This document shows, piece by piece, positions 24,396 to 33,280 of a stretch of 43,890 nucleotides of DNA. The translations under genes were made by a program, and so were the position numbers. This DNA is from an uncultured Lachnospiraceae bacterium (GTDB taxonomy: Bacteria; Bacillota; Clostridia; Lachnospirales; Lachnospiraceae), in assembly GCA_947382415.1 (NCBI GenBank), contig CANCYO010000020.1:1-43890 (forward strand), in the 5' to 3' direction. Position 1 is the stretch's first letter, and each line of letters begins with the position of its first letter. The notes under the pieces are model-generated. The model was not told the DNA's origin. It did not search any database and saw nothing but the letters and a program-made list of their open reading frames with translations.

Positions 24396-26633
24396 ATGGA
24401 AACAATCAATGGATATGTGGAGCATATCATTTTCCAGAACAGTGAAAATGGATATACTGTTATGAATCTCATGGCAGAGGGCGAGGAGATTACCTGTGTG
24501 GGCGCCTGTAAGGGACTCTCCCAGGGAGAGACGATCCTGGCCCATGGAGAATATGTGGAGCATTCTGTCTATGGGAGACAATTTAAAATAAATGATTATC
24601 AGACAGTGGCGCCTCAGGACAGCGTCAGTATGGAGCGGTATCTGGGAAGCGGGGCTATCAAAGGCGTGGGAACGGCACTGGCTGCCCGCATTGTCAAAAA
24701 GTTCGGAGACGATACGTTCCGTATCATCGAGGAGGAGCCGGAGCGTCTTGCGGAGGTGAAAGGGATCAACACACGCAAGGCTCAGGAGATCGCCGTGCAG
24801 ATGGAGGAGAAAAAGGATCTGCGGGAGGCGCTGGTGTATCTGCAGCAGTTTGGCATCACGAATGCGCTGGCCATAAAAATATATAATACCTATAAGGGAG
24901 AGCTTTACGGCGTGATGCGGGAGAATCCTTATCGTCTGGCGGAGGATATAAACGGCGTGGGATTCAAGACCGCGGACGAGATTGCGGCCAGGATCGGTAT
25001 CCACACGGATTCGGATTACCGGATACGAAGCGGTGTCCTTTACACATTGCTTCAGGCGGCGGGGGAAGGCCATTGTTATCTTCCCATGCATGTTTTGCTG
25101 GAGAGGGCGCATATACTGTTAGGTGTGGGGGAAGATGCCATTCAGGCCCAGACAGGGAATCTGGCCATGGACAGGAAACTGGTCATAAAGGGAGACAGGG
25201 TATTTGCGGCGCATTATTATTATACGGAGCTGAATTGCGCGGCCATGTTACAGAGGCTGAACATTCCCATGTGGGAGGCTGAGGCTCTGCCTTCCCAGGA
25301 GGTGGCACTGCGCAAAGCCTTGGAGGAAATGATGATCCGGCTGGATATGGAACTGGATGAGCTCCAGCTTAAGGCGGTGATGACCAGCATTCAAAACGGC
25401 CTGTTTATTCTGTCGGGCGGTCCGGGCACGGGCAAGACCACTACCATCAATATGATGCTGCGCTATTTTGAATCTGAGGGGCTGGATATTTTTCTGGCGG
25501 CACCCACAGGGCGGGCGGCCAAGCGCATGACGGAGGCCACGGGTTTTGAAGCGCGCACGATCCATCGGCTTTTGGAGCTCAACAGCGCGCTCTCTGACGA
25601 GGACGGGAAACGGGTGCGGTTTGAGCGAAACGAACAGACGCCTCTGGAGGCTGATGTCATCATTATCGATGAGATGTCCATGGTGGATATCCAGCTTTTT
25701 CAGGCGCTTCTGAAGGCTGTGATCCCGGGAACCCGGCTGATTCTTGTGGGGGATGCCAACCAGCTTCCCAGCGTAGGGCCGGGGCAGGTGCTGCGGGATC
25801 TCATGGAGAGCGGAAAATTCCCCATGGTGGTGCTGAAGAATATCTTCCGGCAGGCAGGAGAAAGTGACATTGTTGTCAATGCCCACAGGATTAACGAGGG
25901 TATGCAGATTTCCATGGATAATAAATCCAGAGATTTTTTTATGCTGGAGAGAAACGACGCAAATGTCATATACAAGCATATGATTCAGCTCATGCAGGAT
26001 ATGCTGCCGCGCTATGTCCAGGCTTCGCCTATGGATATCCAGGTGCTGACTCCCATGCGAAAGGGCAGTCTGGGCTGCGAGACTTTGAACGGTATTCTGC
26101 AGAGATATCTGAATCCGCCTGATGCGGGCAAGCGTGAACACGCGGTCGGAAATGTGATCTACCGAGAGGGAGATAAGGTCATGCAGATCAAAAACAATTA
26201 TCAGTTGGAATGGGAGATTGTGAGCAGCTACGGCATTCCGGTGGATAAGGGCATGGGCGTGTTCAACGGCGATATGGGACGGATCCTGGAGATCAATGAG
26301 ACCGCGTCGGAGTTTGTGGTGGAATACGACGAACAGAGGCGGGTGACTTATCCCTTTGCGCTGTTGGAGGAGCTGGAGCTGTCCTATGCAATCACTATTC
26401 ACAAGGCACAGGGAAGCGAATATCCGGCGGTGATCCTGCCTTTACTGACGGGGCCCAGGCTTTTGTTCAACAGGAACCTGCTGTATACCGCCATCACCAG
26501 AGCCAAAAGCTGTGTGACGATTCTGGGAAGCAGCGCGACAGTGCGCGGCATGATAGATAATGTGAGTGAGAACAGCCGCTATACCGGTCTGGCAGAGCGG
26601 ATACGCGAGGTGGCGGGAGAGGAAGCTGTTTGA
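24396..26633 (+). CDS. recD2: RecD2-family SF1 DNA helicase
   Basis: A 745-residue 5'-3' helicase of the RecD2/YrrC type, which acts without RecBC. It has an N-terminal OB-like region (about 1-75), helix-hairpin-helix modules (IKGVGTALAARIV, LAEVKGINTRKAQ, NPYRLAEDINGVGFKTAD; about 90-200), and the helicase core. The core includes Walker A GGPGTGKTT (near 341), Walker B IIIDEMSM, QLPSVGPG, and the C-terminal LSYAITIHKAQGSEYP and NLLYTAITRAK motifs. It works in recombination and mismatch-linked repair. AAGGTCAG precedes the ATG. It overlaps the comFC start by 4 bases. Confidence 0.96.
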   Translation: METINGYVEHIIFQNSENGYTVMNLMAEGEEITCVGACKGLSQGETILAHGEYVEHSVYGRQFKINDYQTVAPQDSVSMERYLGSGAIKGVGTALAARIVKKFGDDTFRIIEEEPERLAEVKGINTRKAQEIAVQMEEKKDLREALVYLQQFGITNALAIKIYNTYKGELYGVMRENPYRLAEDINGVGFKTADEIAARIGIHTDSDYRIRSGVLYTLLQAAGEGHCYLPMHVLLERAHILLGVGEDAIQAQTGNLAMDRKLVIKGDRVFAAHYYYTELNCAAMLQRLNIPMWEAEALPSQEVALRKALEEMMIRLDMELDELQLKAVMTSIQNGLFILSGGPGTGKTTTINMMLRYFESEGLDIFLAAPTGRAAKRMTEATGFEARTIHRLLELNSALSDEDGKRVRFERNEQTPLEADVIIIDEMSMVDIQLFQALLKAVIPGTRLILVGDANQLPSVGPGQVLRDLMESGKFPMVVLKNIFRQAGESDIVVNAHRINEGMQISMDNKSRDFFMLERNDANVIYKHMIQLMQDMLPRYVQASPMDIQVLTPMRKGSLGCETLNGILQRYLNPPDAGKREHAVGNVIYREGDKVMQIKNNYQLEWEIVSSYGIPVDKGMGVFNGDMGRILEINETASEFVVEYDEQRRVTYPFALLEELELSYAITIHKAQGSEYPAVILPLLTGPRLLFNRNLLYTAITRAKSCVTILGSSATVRGMIDNVSENSRYTGLAERIREVAGEEAV

Positions 26634-27361
26634 GAAAATGTCTGAAAGTTTTTCGGAAGGCCGCGCAGAGAGCGGTGCGGCTGCTTTTTCCGTTAAGATG
26701 TCCTTTTTGTGACGGGATCGTGACATCCTTTGGAGAGAAGGTCTGCAGGGAATGTGCCGGCAGACAACGGCTGCTGATGCCGCCCTATTGTATGAAATGT
26801 GGGAAAAAGCTCTGGGATGAGGAAGAATTCTGTTCTGACTGCAGGAAAAAGAATCATGTTTTTGTCAGAGGACGGGCACTCTATGAATATGAGAGCGCGG
26901 CGGGCGCCCTCTATCGGCTGAAATATGGCGGCAGGCAGGAATATGCGGATTTTCTGGGGGAGGAGATGGCCTTTTATCTGGGCGGTTTTATCCGGGAGAC
27001 AGGGCCTGACGCATTGATTCCCATACCTCTGCACAGACGGCGGAAACGCAGGAGGGGATATAATCAGGCGGCGCTGCTTGCCCGGGCGCTGGGGCGGTAT
27101 CTGGATATTCCCGTGGCGGAAGATTGTCTGGTCAGGGTGAAAAATACCGTGCCGCTGAAACGGCTAAATCCTAAAGAAAGGCAAAATAATTTGAAAAGGG
27201 CTTTCAATATTGAGGAAAATGATGTAAAATTAAAGACAGTTATTATAGTGGATGACATCTATACGACGGGAAGCACTGTGGATGAGGCGGCGAGAACGCT
27301 GGCGGCTTGTGGTGTGGAGCGCATCTATTTCGTTACCCTTGCCTGTGGCGCGGGTGTATAG
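26630..27361 (+). CDS. comFC: ComF family phosphoribosyltransferase-like protein ComFC
   Basis: A 243-residue ComFC. Two N-terminal zinc-binding clusters: C24, C27, C39, C42 and C54, C57, C68, C71. The phosphoribosyltransferase loop is VIIVDDIYTTGST (near 204-216). ComFC is needed for DNA uptake in naturally competent Firmicutes and may have a wider DNA-linked role. It starts at TTG 26630, overlapping the recD2 stop by 4 bases, with GGGAGAGG upstream, so the pair is translationally coupled. The next gene is yvyF, the same neighbour as in B. subtilis. Whether this organism is competent cannot be told. Confidence 0.92.
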   Translation: MRKCLKVFRKAAQRAVRLLFPLRCPFCDGIVTSFGEKVCRECAGRQRLLMPPYCMKCGKKLWDEEEFCSDCRKKNHVFVRGRALYEYESAAGALYRLKYGGRQEYADFLGEEMAFYLGGFIRETGPDALIPIPLHRRRKRRRGYNQAALLARALGRYLDIPVAEDCLVRVKNTVPLKRLNPKERQNNLKRAFNIEENDVKLKTVIIVDDIYTTGSTVDEAARTLAACGVERIYFVTLACGAGV

Positions 27362-27379
27362 TGAAACGGAGGTTTTCAT

Positions 27380-27787
27380 ATGGATGTAAGATCATGTAGA
27401 AAATGTAAGCGGCTTTTTAACTATCTGTCGGGGCCTACGATCTGCCCTGCGTGCAAGGATGCGCTGGAGGCAAAGTTCCAGGAGGTAAAGCAATATATTG
27501 AGGAGCATCGGGGCAGCACGATGCATGAAGTGGCAGAAGCCTGTGACGTGGAAGTTCAGCAGATCCGTCAGTGGCTGCGGGAGGAACGCCTGGAGCTGAC
27601 AGAGGGTTCCGCGCCGTTTTTGACCTGCGAGAGCTGTGGCACACCCATTCGTTCCGGCAGATTCTGTGACAAATGCAGGAATGCCATGACCAATAATCTG
27701 CAGAGTATCATAAAGACTAATAAACCCACAGAACCTACTTTATACAAGAAAGACAAGGATAATCCCAAGATGAGGTTCCTGAAATAA
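27380..27787 (+). CDS. yvyF: YvyF-like flagellar-region zinc-finger/HTH protein
   Basis: A 135-residue protein of the flagellar operon-linked YvyF family. It has a zinc-ribbon (C6, C9, C22, C25), a helix-turn-helix (about 46-70, MHEVAEACDVEVQQIRQWLREE), and a second cysteine cluster (C83, C86, C96, C99). In B. subtilis yvyF lies between comFC and flgM and is thought to regulate flagellar genes. Here the comFC neighbour is kept, but no flgM, flgN or flgK follows; the next genes are membrane proteins and cdaA. Regulation of motility is from family knowledge, not shown here. Confidence 0.85.
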   Translation: MDVRSCRKCKRLFNYLSGPTICPACKDALEAKFQEVKQYIEEHRGSTMHEVAEACDVEVQQIRQWLREERLELTEGSAPFLTCESCGTPIRSGRFCDKCRNAMTNNLQSIIKTNKPTEPTLYKKDKDNPKMRFLK

Positions 27788-27827
27788 TCGATCAGGGGTA
27801 TTTTTGTGCGATTTTTCGGAGGATATC

Positions 27828-28217
27828 ATGTTAAATGAGGAGAGAGTGATTTTGATGACCAAGATGGCTTCCTACGAGGAGCATGAGGGCAGAAAGAATA
27901 TGAAGATCGGCAATTATTTTCGCAGTGATTATATTGCCGTACAGGTGCTGAAATCCATTTTTTGCGCAACCATCGCGTTTGGCCTGGTTTTTGCCCTGTT
28001 TGTATTTTATGATTTTGAGGTGTTCATGCAGGACATTTATCAGATGGATCTGGTGGGCTTTGCCAAAAGGATTCTGATGTATTACGGAGTTACGGTGGCT
28101 GTCTACAGCGCGGCCTCCTATGTGATCTGCGCTCACCGGTATACAAAGGCGCGCAGGAGTCTGAAGCTGTATTATCAGAATCTAAAAAAGCTGAATTCTC
28201 TGTATGATGAGGATTAA
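27828..28217 (+). CDS. Small two-pass membrane protein of unknown function
   Basis: A 129-residue protein with two hydrophobic segments, about 49-70 (SIFCATIAFGLVFALFVFY) and 89-113 (ILMYYGVTVAVYSAASYVIC), and charged ends. The C-terminus (RYTKARRSLKLYYQNLKKL) is basic and cytoplasmic by the positive-inside rule. CGGAGG (27817-27822) precedes ATG 27828; a longer frame upstream lacks a site. It is 12 bases upstream of the next membrane gene and so in the cdaA-linked cluster. No family recognised. Confidence 0.72.
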   Translation: MLNEERVILMTKMASYEEHEGRKNMKIGNYFRSDYIAVQVLKSIFCATIAFGLVFALFVFYDFEVFMQDIYQMDLVGFAKRILMYYGVTVAVYSAASYVICAHRYTKARRSLKLYYQNLKKLNSLYDED

Positions 28218-28229
28218 TTGGAGGAAGGA

Positions 28230-29309
28230 ATGACTGCTTTACTGGAGTTACGAGATAAACTGAAATATATTTACAGCAAAAATGAAGCGTTTATTCTGCC
28301 TGTAGTAAAATTTATACTGGCTTTTATCACATTGACTATGGTCAATGGCAGAATGGGATACATGACGAAGGTGGATAATATGGCCATTGTGCTGGTCGCA
28401 GCCCTGATGTGTTCTTTTCTGCCCACGGTCTGCATTATATTGTTTGGGGCCCTGTTCAGTCTGCTGCATATGTATGCGCTCTCCATGGAGATCGCTCTGG
28501 TGGGCGTTATTGTATATATGCTGATGTTTCTGCTGTTTTTCCGCTTCAGCCCCAGGGATTCTCTGGTGGTGGTGGTGACGCCGCTTTTGTGTTTTCTGAA
28601 GATGCCTTATATCATGCCTGTGGTCATGGGGCTTTTGGGTACACCCGCATCCGCGGTATCCGTGGCCTGCGGAGTGGTGGTTTATTATCTGTTGCTGGCG
28701 GTGACGGCCAATGCGCCCACCATCAATACCATGAATGCGGCGGATGCTCTGGCAAAGGTTCGGCTGGTGATTGATGCGCTGATAGGCAATAAAGCCATGC
28801 TGGTGATGGTAGCGGCTTTTGTGATCACTGTGATAGCGGTTTATCTGATCCGCAGGATGTCTGTGGACTATTCCTGGACTATTGCCATGACGGCAGGCGT
28901 GATCCTGAATCTGGTGATCCTGCTTGTGGGAGACCTGATCTACGAGACCAATATCTCTGTGGTGGGAGCGATTTTTGGAAATGTACTGGCGCTGGCGGTG
29001 GCCAAGGTGATTGAATTCTTTCGTTTCTGTGTGGATTACAGCCGGACGGAGAAGGTGCAGTTTGAGGACGATGAATATTATTATTATGTGAAGGCGGTTC
29101 CCAAGATGACGGTTGCAGCACCTACCAAGACGGTGAAGCATATTAATACTCCCAGAAGAACGTCTGCGGGAACTGGCAGAAGTGTGACTACAGAGCGCAC
29201 ACAGAGGAGAGCTTCAGGGCGTTATGACGGCTCTGCGGGAGGCGGGCGCAGCGTGACCATCGGCAATCAGCAGGATCGGTCGCAGGATGATTATGAGGAG
29301 CTGTTTTAG
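28230..29309 (+). CDS. Polytopic membrane protein with disordered basic tail, upstream of cdaA
   Basis: A 359-residue membrane protein with about nine hydrophobic segments across residues 20-280, then a 75-residue hydrophilic tail rich in R, S, T, G and Q that ends in acidic DDYEELF. An acidic/tyrosine run (FEDDEYYYY) marks the junction. ATG 28230 is chosen with GGAGGAAGG just before it; an in-frame TTG at 28218 is less likely. It ends 3 bases before cdaA, so the two are almost certainly co-transcribed and perhaps work together. No family recognised; I see no transporter or enzyme motif. Confidence 0.75.
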   Translation: MTALLELRDKLKYIYSKNEAFILPVVKFILAFITLTMVNGRMGYMTKVDNMAIVLVAALMCSFLPTVCIILFGALFSLLHMYALSMEIALVGVIVYMLMFLLFFRFSPRDSLVVVVTPLLCFLKMPYIMPVVMGLLGTPASAVSVACGVVVYYLLLAVTANAPTINTMNAADALAKVRLVIDALIGNKAMLVMVAAFVITVIAVYLIRRMSVDYSWTIAMTAGVILNLVILLVGDLIYETNISVVGAIFGNVLALAVAKVIEFFRFCVDYSRTEKVQFEDDEYYYYVKAVPKMTVAAPTKTVKHINTPRRTSAGTGRSVTTERTQRRASGRYDGSAGGGRSVTIGNQQDRSQDDYEELF

Positions 29310-29312
29310 AGG

Positions 29313-30191
29313 ATGGATCGGTTTGACAGGATTGTAGAGTATCTGAGAAATTTCAGCATATATGGGACGACGATGGATCTGGGCGATGTATTGGAAATTC
29401 TGATAATCGCCCTTTTGGTGTATTATGTTTTAGTATGGATGAAGGCCACCAGGGCATGGACGCTCTTAAAGGGCCTTATTGTGATCTGTATCTTTTTACT
29501 GCTGGCCTCTCTGTTCAAGATGAATACGATCCTGTGGATGGCTCAGAATGTGCTGGGCTTTGCCATCACGGCACTGGTGGTCATCCTGCAGCCGGAGCTG
29601 CGAAAAGCGCTGGAGGAGTTGGGCAAGAAAAATATACTGGCCTCAGTGATCCCCTTTGACTCCGGCAAAAAGGAGGATAACGCCTTTTCTGATAAGACTA
29701 TCAACGAGATTGTCAGAGCCTGCGTGGAGATGGGAAAAGTGCGTACGGGCGCGCTGATCGTCATAGAACAGAAGGTTTCTCTGAAGGATTATGAGCGCAC
29801 CGGCATCGATGTGGACGGACTGGTGACCAATCAGCTTCTGATCAATATTTTTGAACACAATACGCCTCTCCACGACGGGGCGGTCATCATAAGGGGTAAT
29901 CGGATTGTCTCCGCCACCTGTTATCTTCCCCTGTCGGATAATCTGGCCCTGAGCAAGGAGCTGGGCACGAGACACCGCGCGGGCGTAGGCATATCCGAGG
30001 TGACGGATTCCCTGACTATCATCGTCTCCGAGGAGACGGGCAAGATCAGCGTGGCATACGAGGGGGCCCTCCGGCGCAGTCTGGACGCGGATGCGCTGAG
30101 AGATTGCCTGCACGAGGTTTTGAATCCGGACAGTGAGGAGAATAAGCCCAAGCGCAGGAGAAAGGGAAGGAGCAGGTCGAAGAATGCGTAA
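29313..30191 (+). CDS. cdaA: Diadenylate cyclase CdaA
   Basis: A 292-residue c-di-AMP synthase. Three N-terminal transmembrane helices (about 24-43, 50-66, 73-92) precede the DAC domain, with the catalytic DGA (188-190) and GTRHR (218-222) motifs intact. It joins two ATP molecules to c-di-AMP, which controls potassium and osmolyte balance and wall homeostasis. A basic tail (KPKRRRKGRSRSK) ends the protein. It overlaps cdaR by 8 bases, and the order cdaA-cdaR-glmM is the conserved Firmicutes operon. GAGGAG lies about 12 bases before the ATG. Confidence 0.96.
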   Translation: MDRFDRIVEYLRNFSIYGTTMDLGDVLEILIIALLVYYVLVWMKATRAWTLLKGLIVICIFLLLASLFKMNTILWMAQNVLGFAITALVVILQPELRKALEELGKKNILASVIPFDSGKKEDNAFSDKTINEIVRACVEMGKVRTGALIVIEQKVSLKDYERTGIDVDGLVTNQLLINIFEHNTPLHDGAVIIRGNRIVSATCYLPLSDNLALSKELGTRHRAGVGISEVTDSLTIIVSEETGKISVAYEGALRRSLDADALRDCLHEVLNPDSEENKPKRRRKGRSRSKNA

Positions 30192-31458
30192 AAGATTGCT
30201 GAATAATTGGGGCCTGAAGATCATATCTCTGGTACTGGCCTTTCTTTTGTGGTTCCTGGTGGTGCAGATCGGAGACCCGAAGGATGAGCGGGACATGGGT
30301 GTGGTGCAGGTAAAATTGATCAATACAGAACTGCTGGAACGGGAGAATAAGGTATACGAGATTCTGGACAACACGGATAAAGTCCGTGTGATGGTGTATG
30401 CGCCCAAGAGTGTATTTACGCAGCTTCGTTCAGGCGATATCACGGCGGAGGCGGACGTGAGCAAGCTCACGGATATCAACACCATTCCCATCACATTTAC
30501 GGCTCCCAATGCCAATGTGGCTTCCATCAGAGGCGGCCATGATATGGTCCGGCTGAATGTGGAGGAGAAGGCCAGCAAATATGTGACACTCATCAGTAAC
30601 ACTGTGGGTTCGGTGGCGGAAGGGTATGTAGTGTCTTCGCTGACTCCCGATCAGAACCGCATAGAGGTCTCGGGGCCAAAGTCAGCGGTGGATCAGGTCA
30701 AATACGCGGGAGTGCAGATTGATGTGACAGACGCCACCACCAATCTGACAGCTAATGTAGATATCCATCTGTTCGACGCGGAAGGCAATCTGGTGGAGCG
30801 GACGAATCTTGTGAAAAATGTGAGTTATGTGAGAATGTCTGTTGAGGTGCTGGCCAAGAAAGAGGTACCCATCAGGATCGAGACTACAGGTACGCCGGCC
30901 AAAGGCTATATGGCCACGGGAGAGATTGCGTGTGAGCCTGCCACTGTGCAGATTGCGGGAAGTTCGTATGCCCTGTCCCAGATCAGTGAGATTGTCGTTC
31001 CCGGAGAGGAGCTGGATATCACGGGAGAGAGCGCTGATGTGATCCGAACACTCAATGTGAGAGAATTTCTGCCTGAGCATGTAAAGCTTGCGGACAGCAG
31101 TTTTAACGGCAGGTTTGTGGTGGTAGTCTATATTGAACCTGTAGAGGATAAAACTTTGCAGATACCCATGAGAGATATCACAGTGTCCAATGTGCCGGAG
31201 GGATTTGAGGCGGAGATCCTTGAGTCTGCCGAGGATGTGCTGACACTGGAGCTGCAGGGTCTGAACGCGCAGATAGAGCCGCTGCGGAATGACAATGTGT
31301 TCGGTGTGGTGAATCTGGCCACATGGATGGAGAAGGAAGGCATGGAGAGGATCAAGGCGGGAAGCTATACCATCCCTGTGACTTTCCTGCTGGATGAGCA
31401 GATCACCATAAGAAATGCGCCCAGCGTGAGGGTGACAATAAAAGAAATCGAGGAATAG
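30184..31458 (+). CDS. cdaR: CdaR (YbbR-domain) regulator of CdaA
   Basis: A 424-residue membrane-anchored protein: one N-terminal transmembrane helix (about 9-29) and an extracytoplasmic part made of roughly four YbbR repeats (about 35-120, 120-215, 215-310, 310-410). CdaR modulates CdaA activity across the membrane. It is called from its YbbR character, its place between cdaA and glmM, and the 8-bp overlap with cdaA. ATG 30184 follows GGAAGGAG; a longer frame upstream lies within cdaA and is rejected. It is unrelated to the PucR-type regulators that share the name CdaR. Confidence 0.92.
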   Translation: MRKRLLNNWGLKIISLVLAFLLWFLVVQIGDPKDERDMGVVQVKLINTELLERENKVYEILDNTDKVRVMVYAPKSVFTQLRSGDITAEADVSKLTDINTIPITFTAPNANVASIRGGHDMVRLNVEEKASKYVTLISNTVGSVAEGYVVSSLTPDQNRIEVSGPKSAVDQVKYAGVQIDVTDATTNLTANVDIHLFDAEGNLVERTNLVKNVSYVRMSVEVLAKKEVPIRIETTGTPAKGYMATGEIACEPATVQIAGSSYALSQISEIVVPGEELDITGESADVIRTLNVREFLPEHVKLADSSFNGRFVVVVYIEPVEDKTLQIPMRDITVSNVPEGFEAEILESAEDVLTLELQGLNAQIEPLRNDNVFGVVNLATWMEKEGMERIKAGSYTIPVTFLLDEQITIRNAPSVRVTIKEIEE

Positions 31459-31466
31459 AGGTTATT

Positions 31467-32816
31467 ATGGCTAGATTATTTGGAACGGACGGTGTGCGGG
31501 GTATCGCGAACGAGGAACTGACGCCGCTGCTCGCCATGCAGCTTGGGCAGGCGGGAGCCTATGTGCTGACAAAGGAGAAGAATCACAAGCCGACTCTGAT
31601 GGTGGGATGTGACACCAGAATATCCGGCGACATGTTGGCCAATGCGTTGATGGCAGGCGCCTGCTCCGTGGGGGCGAACTGCATCTATGTGGGAGTGATT
31701 CCTACCCCGGCGGTGGCTTATCTGACACAGAAGTACAAGGTGGACGCGGGGGTAGTCATCTCCGCTTCCCACAATCCCGTGGAATTTAACGGCATCAAGT
31801 TTTTCGACGGCGACGGCTACAAGCTGCCGGATGCGCTGGAGGATGAGATCGAGGCCATGATCCGCGACAATATGCCCGGGATAAAATTTCCCATCGGTCC
31901 CGGTGTGGGTAAGGTCAAGTATCGCACCGATGCCAGGGAAGAGTACATCAACCACGCCATGAATTCTGTGAATGTGGATCTGAAGGGACTGAAGATCGTT
32001 GTGGACTGTGCCGAGGGAGCGGCATTTTATACCTCTGTGGAGACACTCAAGGAGCTTGGCGGCAGCGTGGTAGCCATCCACAATAATCCCGACGGCACCA
32101 ACATCAACGCCAACTGCGGTTCCACCCATATGGAGGAGCTGCAGGCACGAGTGGTGTATGAGAAGGCGAATGTGGGTCTTGCCTTTGACGGAGACGCCGA
32201 CAGACTGCTGGCCGTGGATGAGAACGGCAAAATGGTGGACGGTGACCAGATCATGGCCATCATAGGCAATTATATGAAGCGGCAGGGAAGGCTTGCGAAG
32301 GATACCATCGTCGCCACCGTCATGAGCAATTTGGGATTTTTCCTGATGGCGGAGCAAAACGGCATCAACATGGAAAAGACGAAAGTGGGCGATCGATATG
32401 TGCTGGAGCGCATGAAGGAGATCAGGGCAAATCTGGGCGGCGAACAGTCGGGGCATATTATCTTTCTGGATGAAAATACCACGGGAGACGGGCTTTTGAG
32501 CGCGCTGCATCTTCTACAGGTGATGGTGGACACGGGGAAGCCCCTGTCGGAGCTTGCCGCGATCATGGAAGTGCTGCCCCAGGCGCTGGTCAATGCCAAG
32601 GTGGCCAATCACAAGAAGGACAAATATATGGAGTATCCGGAGATTGCTGATGCCATTGCAGAGCTGGAGGAGAAATTTGCCGGAGAGGGCAGGGTGTTGA
32701 TCCGTCCGTCGGGCACAGAGCCGCTGGTGCGCGTTATGATCGAGGGCAAAGATCAGAAGGTGATTCAGGAGGAGGCAGAGCGGCTGGCCGGATTGATTCA
32801 GGACATTATGTTTTAA
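31467..32816 (+). CDS. glmM: Phosphoglucosamine mutase GlmM
   Basis: A 449-residue enzyme that converts glucosamine-6-phosphate to glucosamine-1-phosphate for UDP-GlcNAc and peptidoglycan. The phosphoserine motif is SASHNP with S101, the metal loop is DGDADR (241-246), the sugar-binding GGEQSGH is near 327-333, and RPSGTEP closes the C-terminal domain. GlmM binds and restrains CdaA in B. subtilis, which explains the operon. It is 8 bases after cdaR and is the last gene of this unit; no terminator was found before the ptsH promoter. Confidence 0.97.
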   Translation: MARLFGTDGVRGIANEELTPLLAMQLGQAGAYVLTKEKNHKPTLMVGCDTRISGDMLANALMAGACSVGANCIYVGVIPTPAVAYLTQKYKVDAGVVISASHNPVEFNGIKFFDGDGYKLPDALEDEIEAMIRDNMPGIKFPIGPGVGKVKYRTDAREEYINHAMNSVNVDLKGLKIVVDCAEGAAFYTSVETLKELGGSVVAIHNNPDGTNINANCGSTHMEELQARVVYEKANVGLAFDGDADRLLAVDENGKMVDGDQIMAIIGNYMKRQGRLAKDTIVATVMSNLGFFLMAEQNGINMEKTKVGDRYVLERMKEIRANLGGEQSGHIIFLDENTTGDGLLSALHLLQVMVDTGKPLSELAAIMEVLPQALVNAKVANHKKDKYMEYPEIADAIAELEEKFAGEGRVLIRPSGTEPLVRVMIEGKDQKVIQEEAERLAGLIQDIMF

Positions 32817-32823
32817 AAATCAC

Positions 32824-32852
32824 TTGTGTATCTATTTTAATCATGCTATATT
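32824..32852 (+). promoter_or_regulatory. Extended -10 promoter for ptsH
   Basis: TTGTGT (32824-32829), a 17-bp spacer and TATATT (32847-32852), with TG at 32844-32845 in the extended -10 position. It lies about 80 bases before the HPr start. A small hairpin CTCGT/ACGAG lies just upstream of the ribosome binding site. Confidence 0.6.
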
Positions 32853-32932
32853 TAACATATACATTGAAAGTATATCACAGAGAAGGCGGGCATGTGGGGG
32901 CTCGTGTGATACGAGATGGGAGGATAGGCAAT

Positions 32933-33196
32933 ATGGTAAGTCAGAAAGTAGTCATCAAAAACCCTACTGGCTTGCATCTGAGACCGGCAGGTATCCTATG
33001 CAAGGAGGCAATGCAGTTTAAATCATTAATTACATTTACATTTCGTGACAGTACAGCCAATGCGAAGAGCGTTCTGAGTGTGTTGGGTGCATGTGTCAAA
33101 TGCGGTGATGAGATCGAATTTGTATGTGAAGGGGAAGATGAGGCGGAAGCCTTGCGGACTTTGGTGGCGGCCGTGGAGAGCGGCTTGGGAGAATGA
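32933..33196 (+). CDS. ptsH: Phosphocarrier protein HPr
   Basis: An 87-residue HPr of the phosphotransferase system. H15, in the TGLHLRPAG motif, takes the phosphoryl group from enzyme I, and S46 (AKSVLSVLG) is the HPr-kinase site used in Firmicutes catabolite control. Having H15 separates it from Crh. It has an extra C53 and C56 that are not family-typical. GGGAGG precedes ATG 32933; the frame upstream is open but has no site. It is not followed by ptsI here, so it is a separate monocistronic unit bounded by its promoter and a strong terminator. Confidence 0.93.
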   Translation: MVSQKVVIKNPTGLHLRPAGILCKEAMQFKSLITFTFRDSTANAKSVLSVLGACVKCGDEIEFVCEGEDEAEALRTLVAAVESGLGE

Positions 33197-33199
33197 ATG

Positions 33200-33229
33200 A
33201 CAGCTCATCCTTTGGATGGGCTGTTTTTT
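33200..33229 (+). terminator. Strong terminator after ptsH
   Basis: ACAGCTCATCC (33200-33210) pairs with GGATGGGCTGT (33214-33224), 11 bp with one G-U pair and a 3-nt loop, running into TTTTTT (33224-33229). It closes the HPr transcript 52 bases before leuA. Confidence 0.88.
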
Positions 33230-33280
33230 ATGGCGCTGTGCCCGGCGGCGCACAATATTTTATGGAAAGAGGTAGAAGGC

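Noticed and set aside
25248..26402. 384-codon reverse frame opposite recD2
   Set aside because: Antisense shadow of the helicase core; low-complexity His/Gln-rich product.
31476..32510. 344-codon reverse frame opposite glmM
   Set aside because: Antisense shadow of a well-identified enzyme.
33197..33280. N-terminal extension of leuA
   Set aside because: The extra codons are the ptsH terminator; the ATG at 33281 has a better site and fits the family start.
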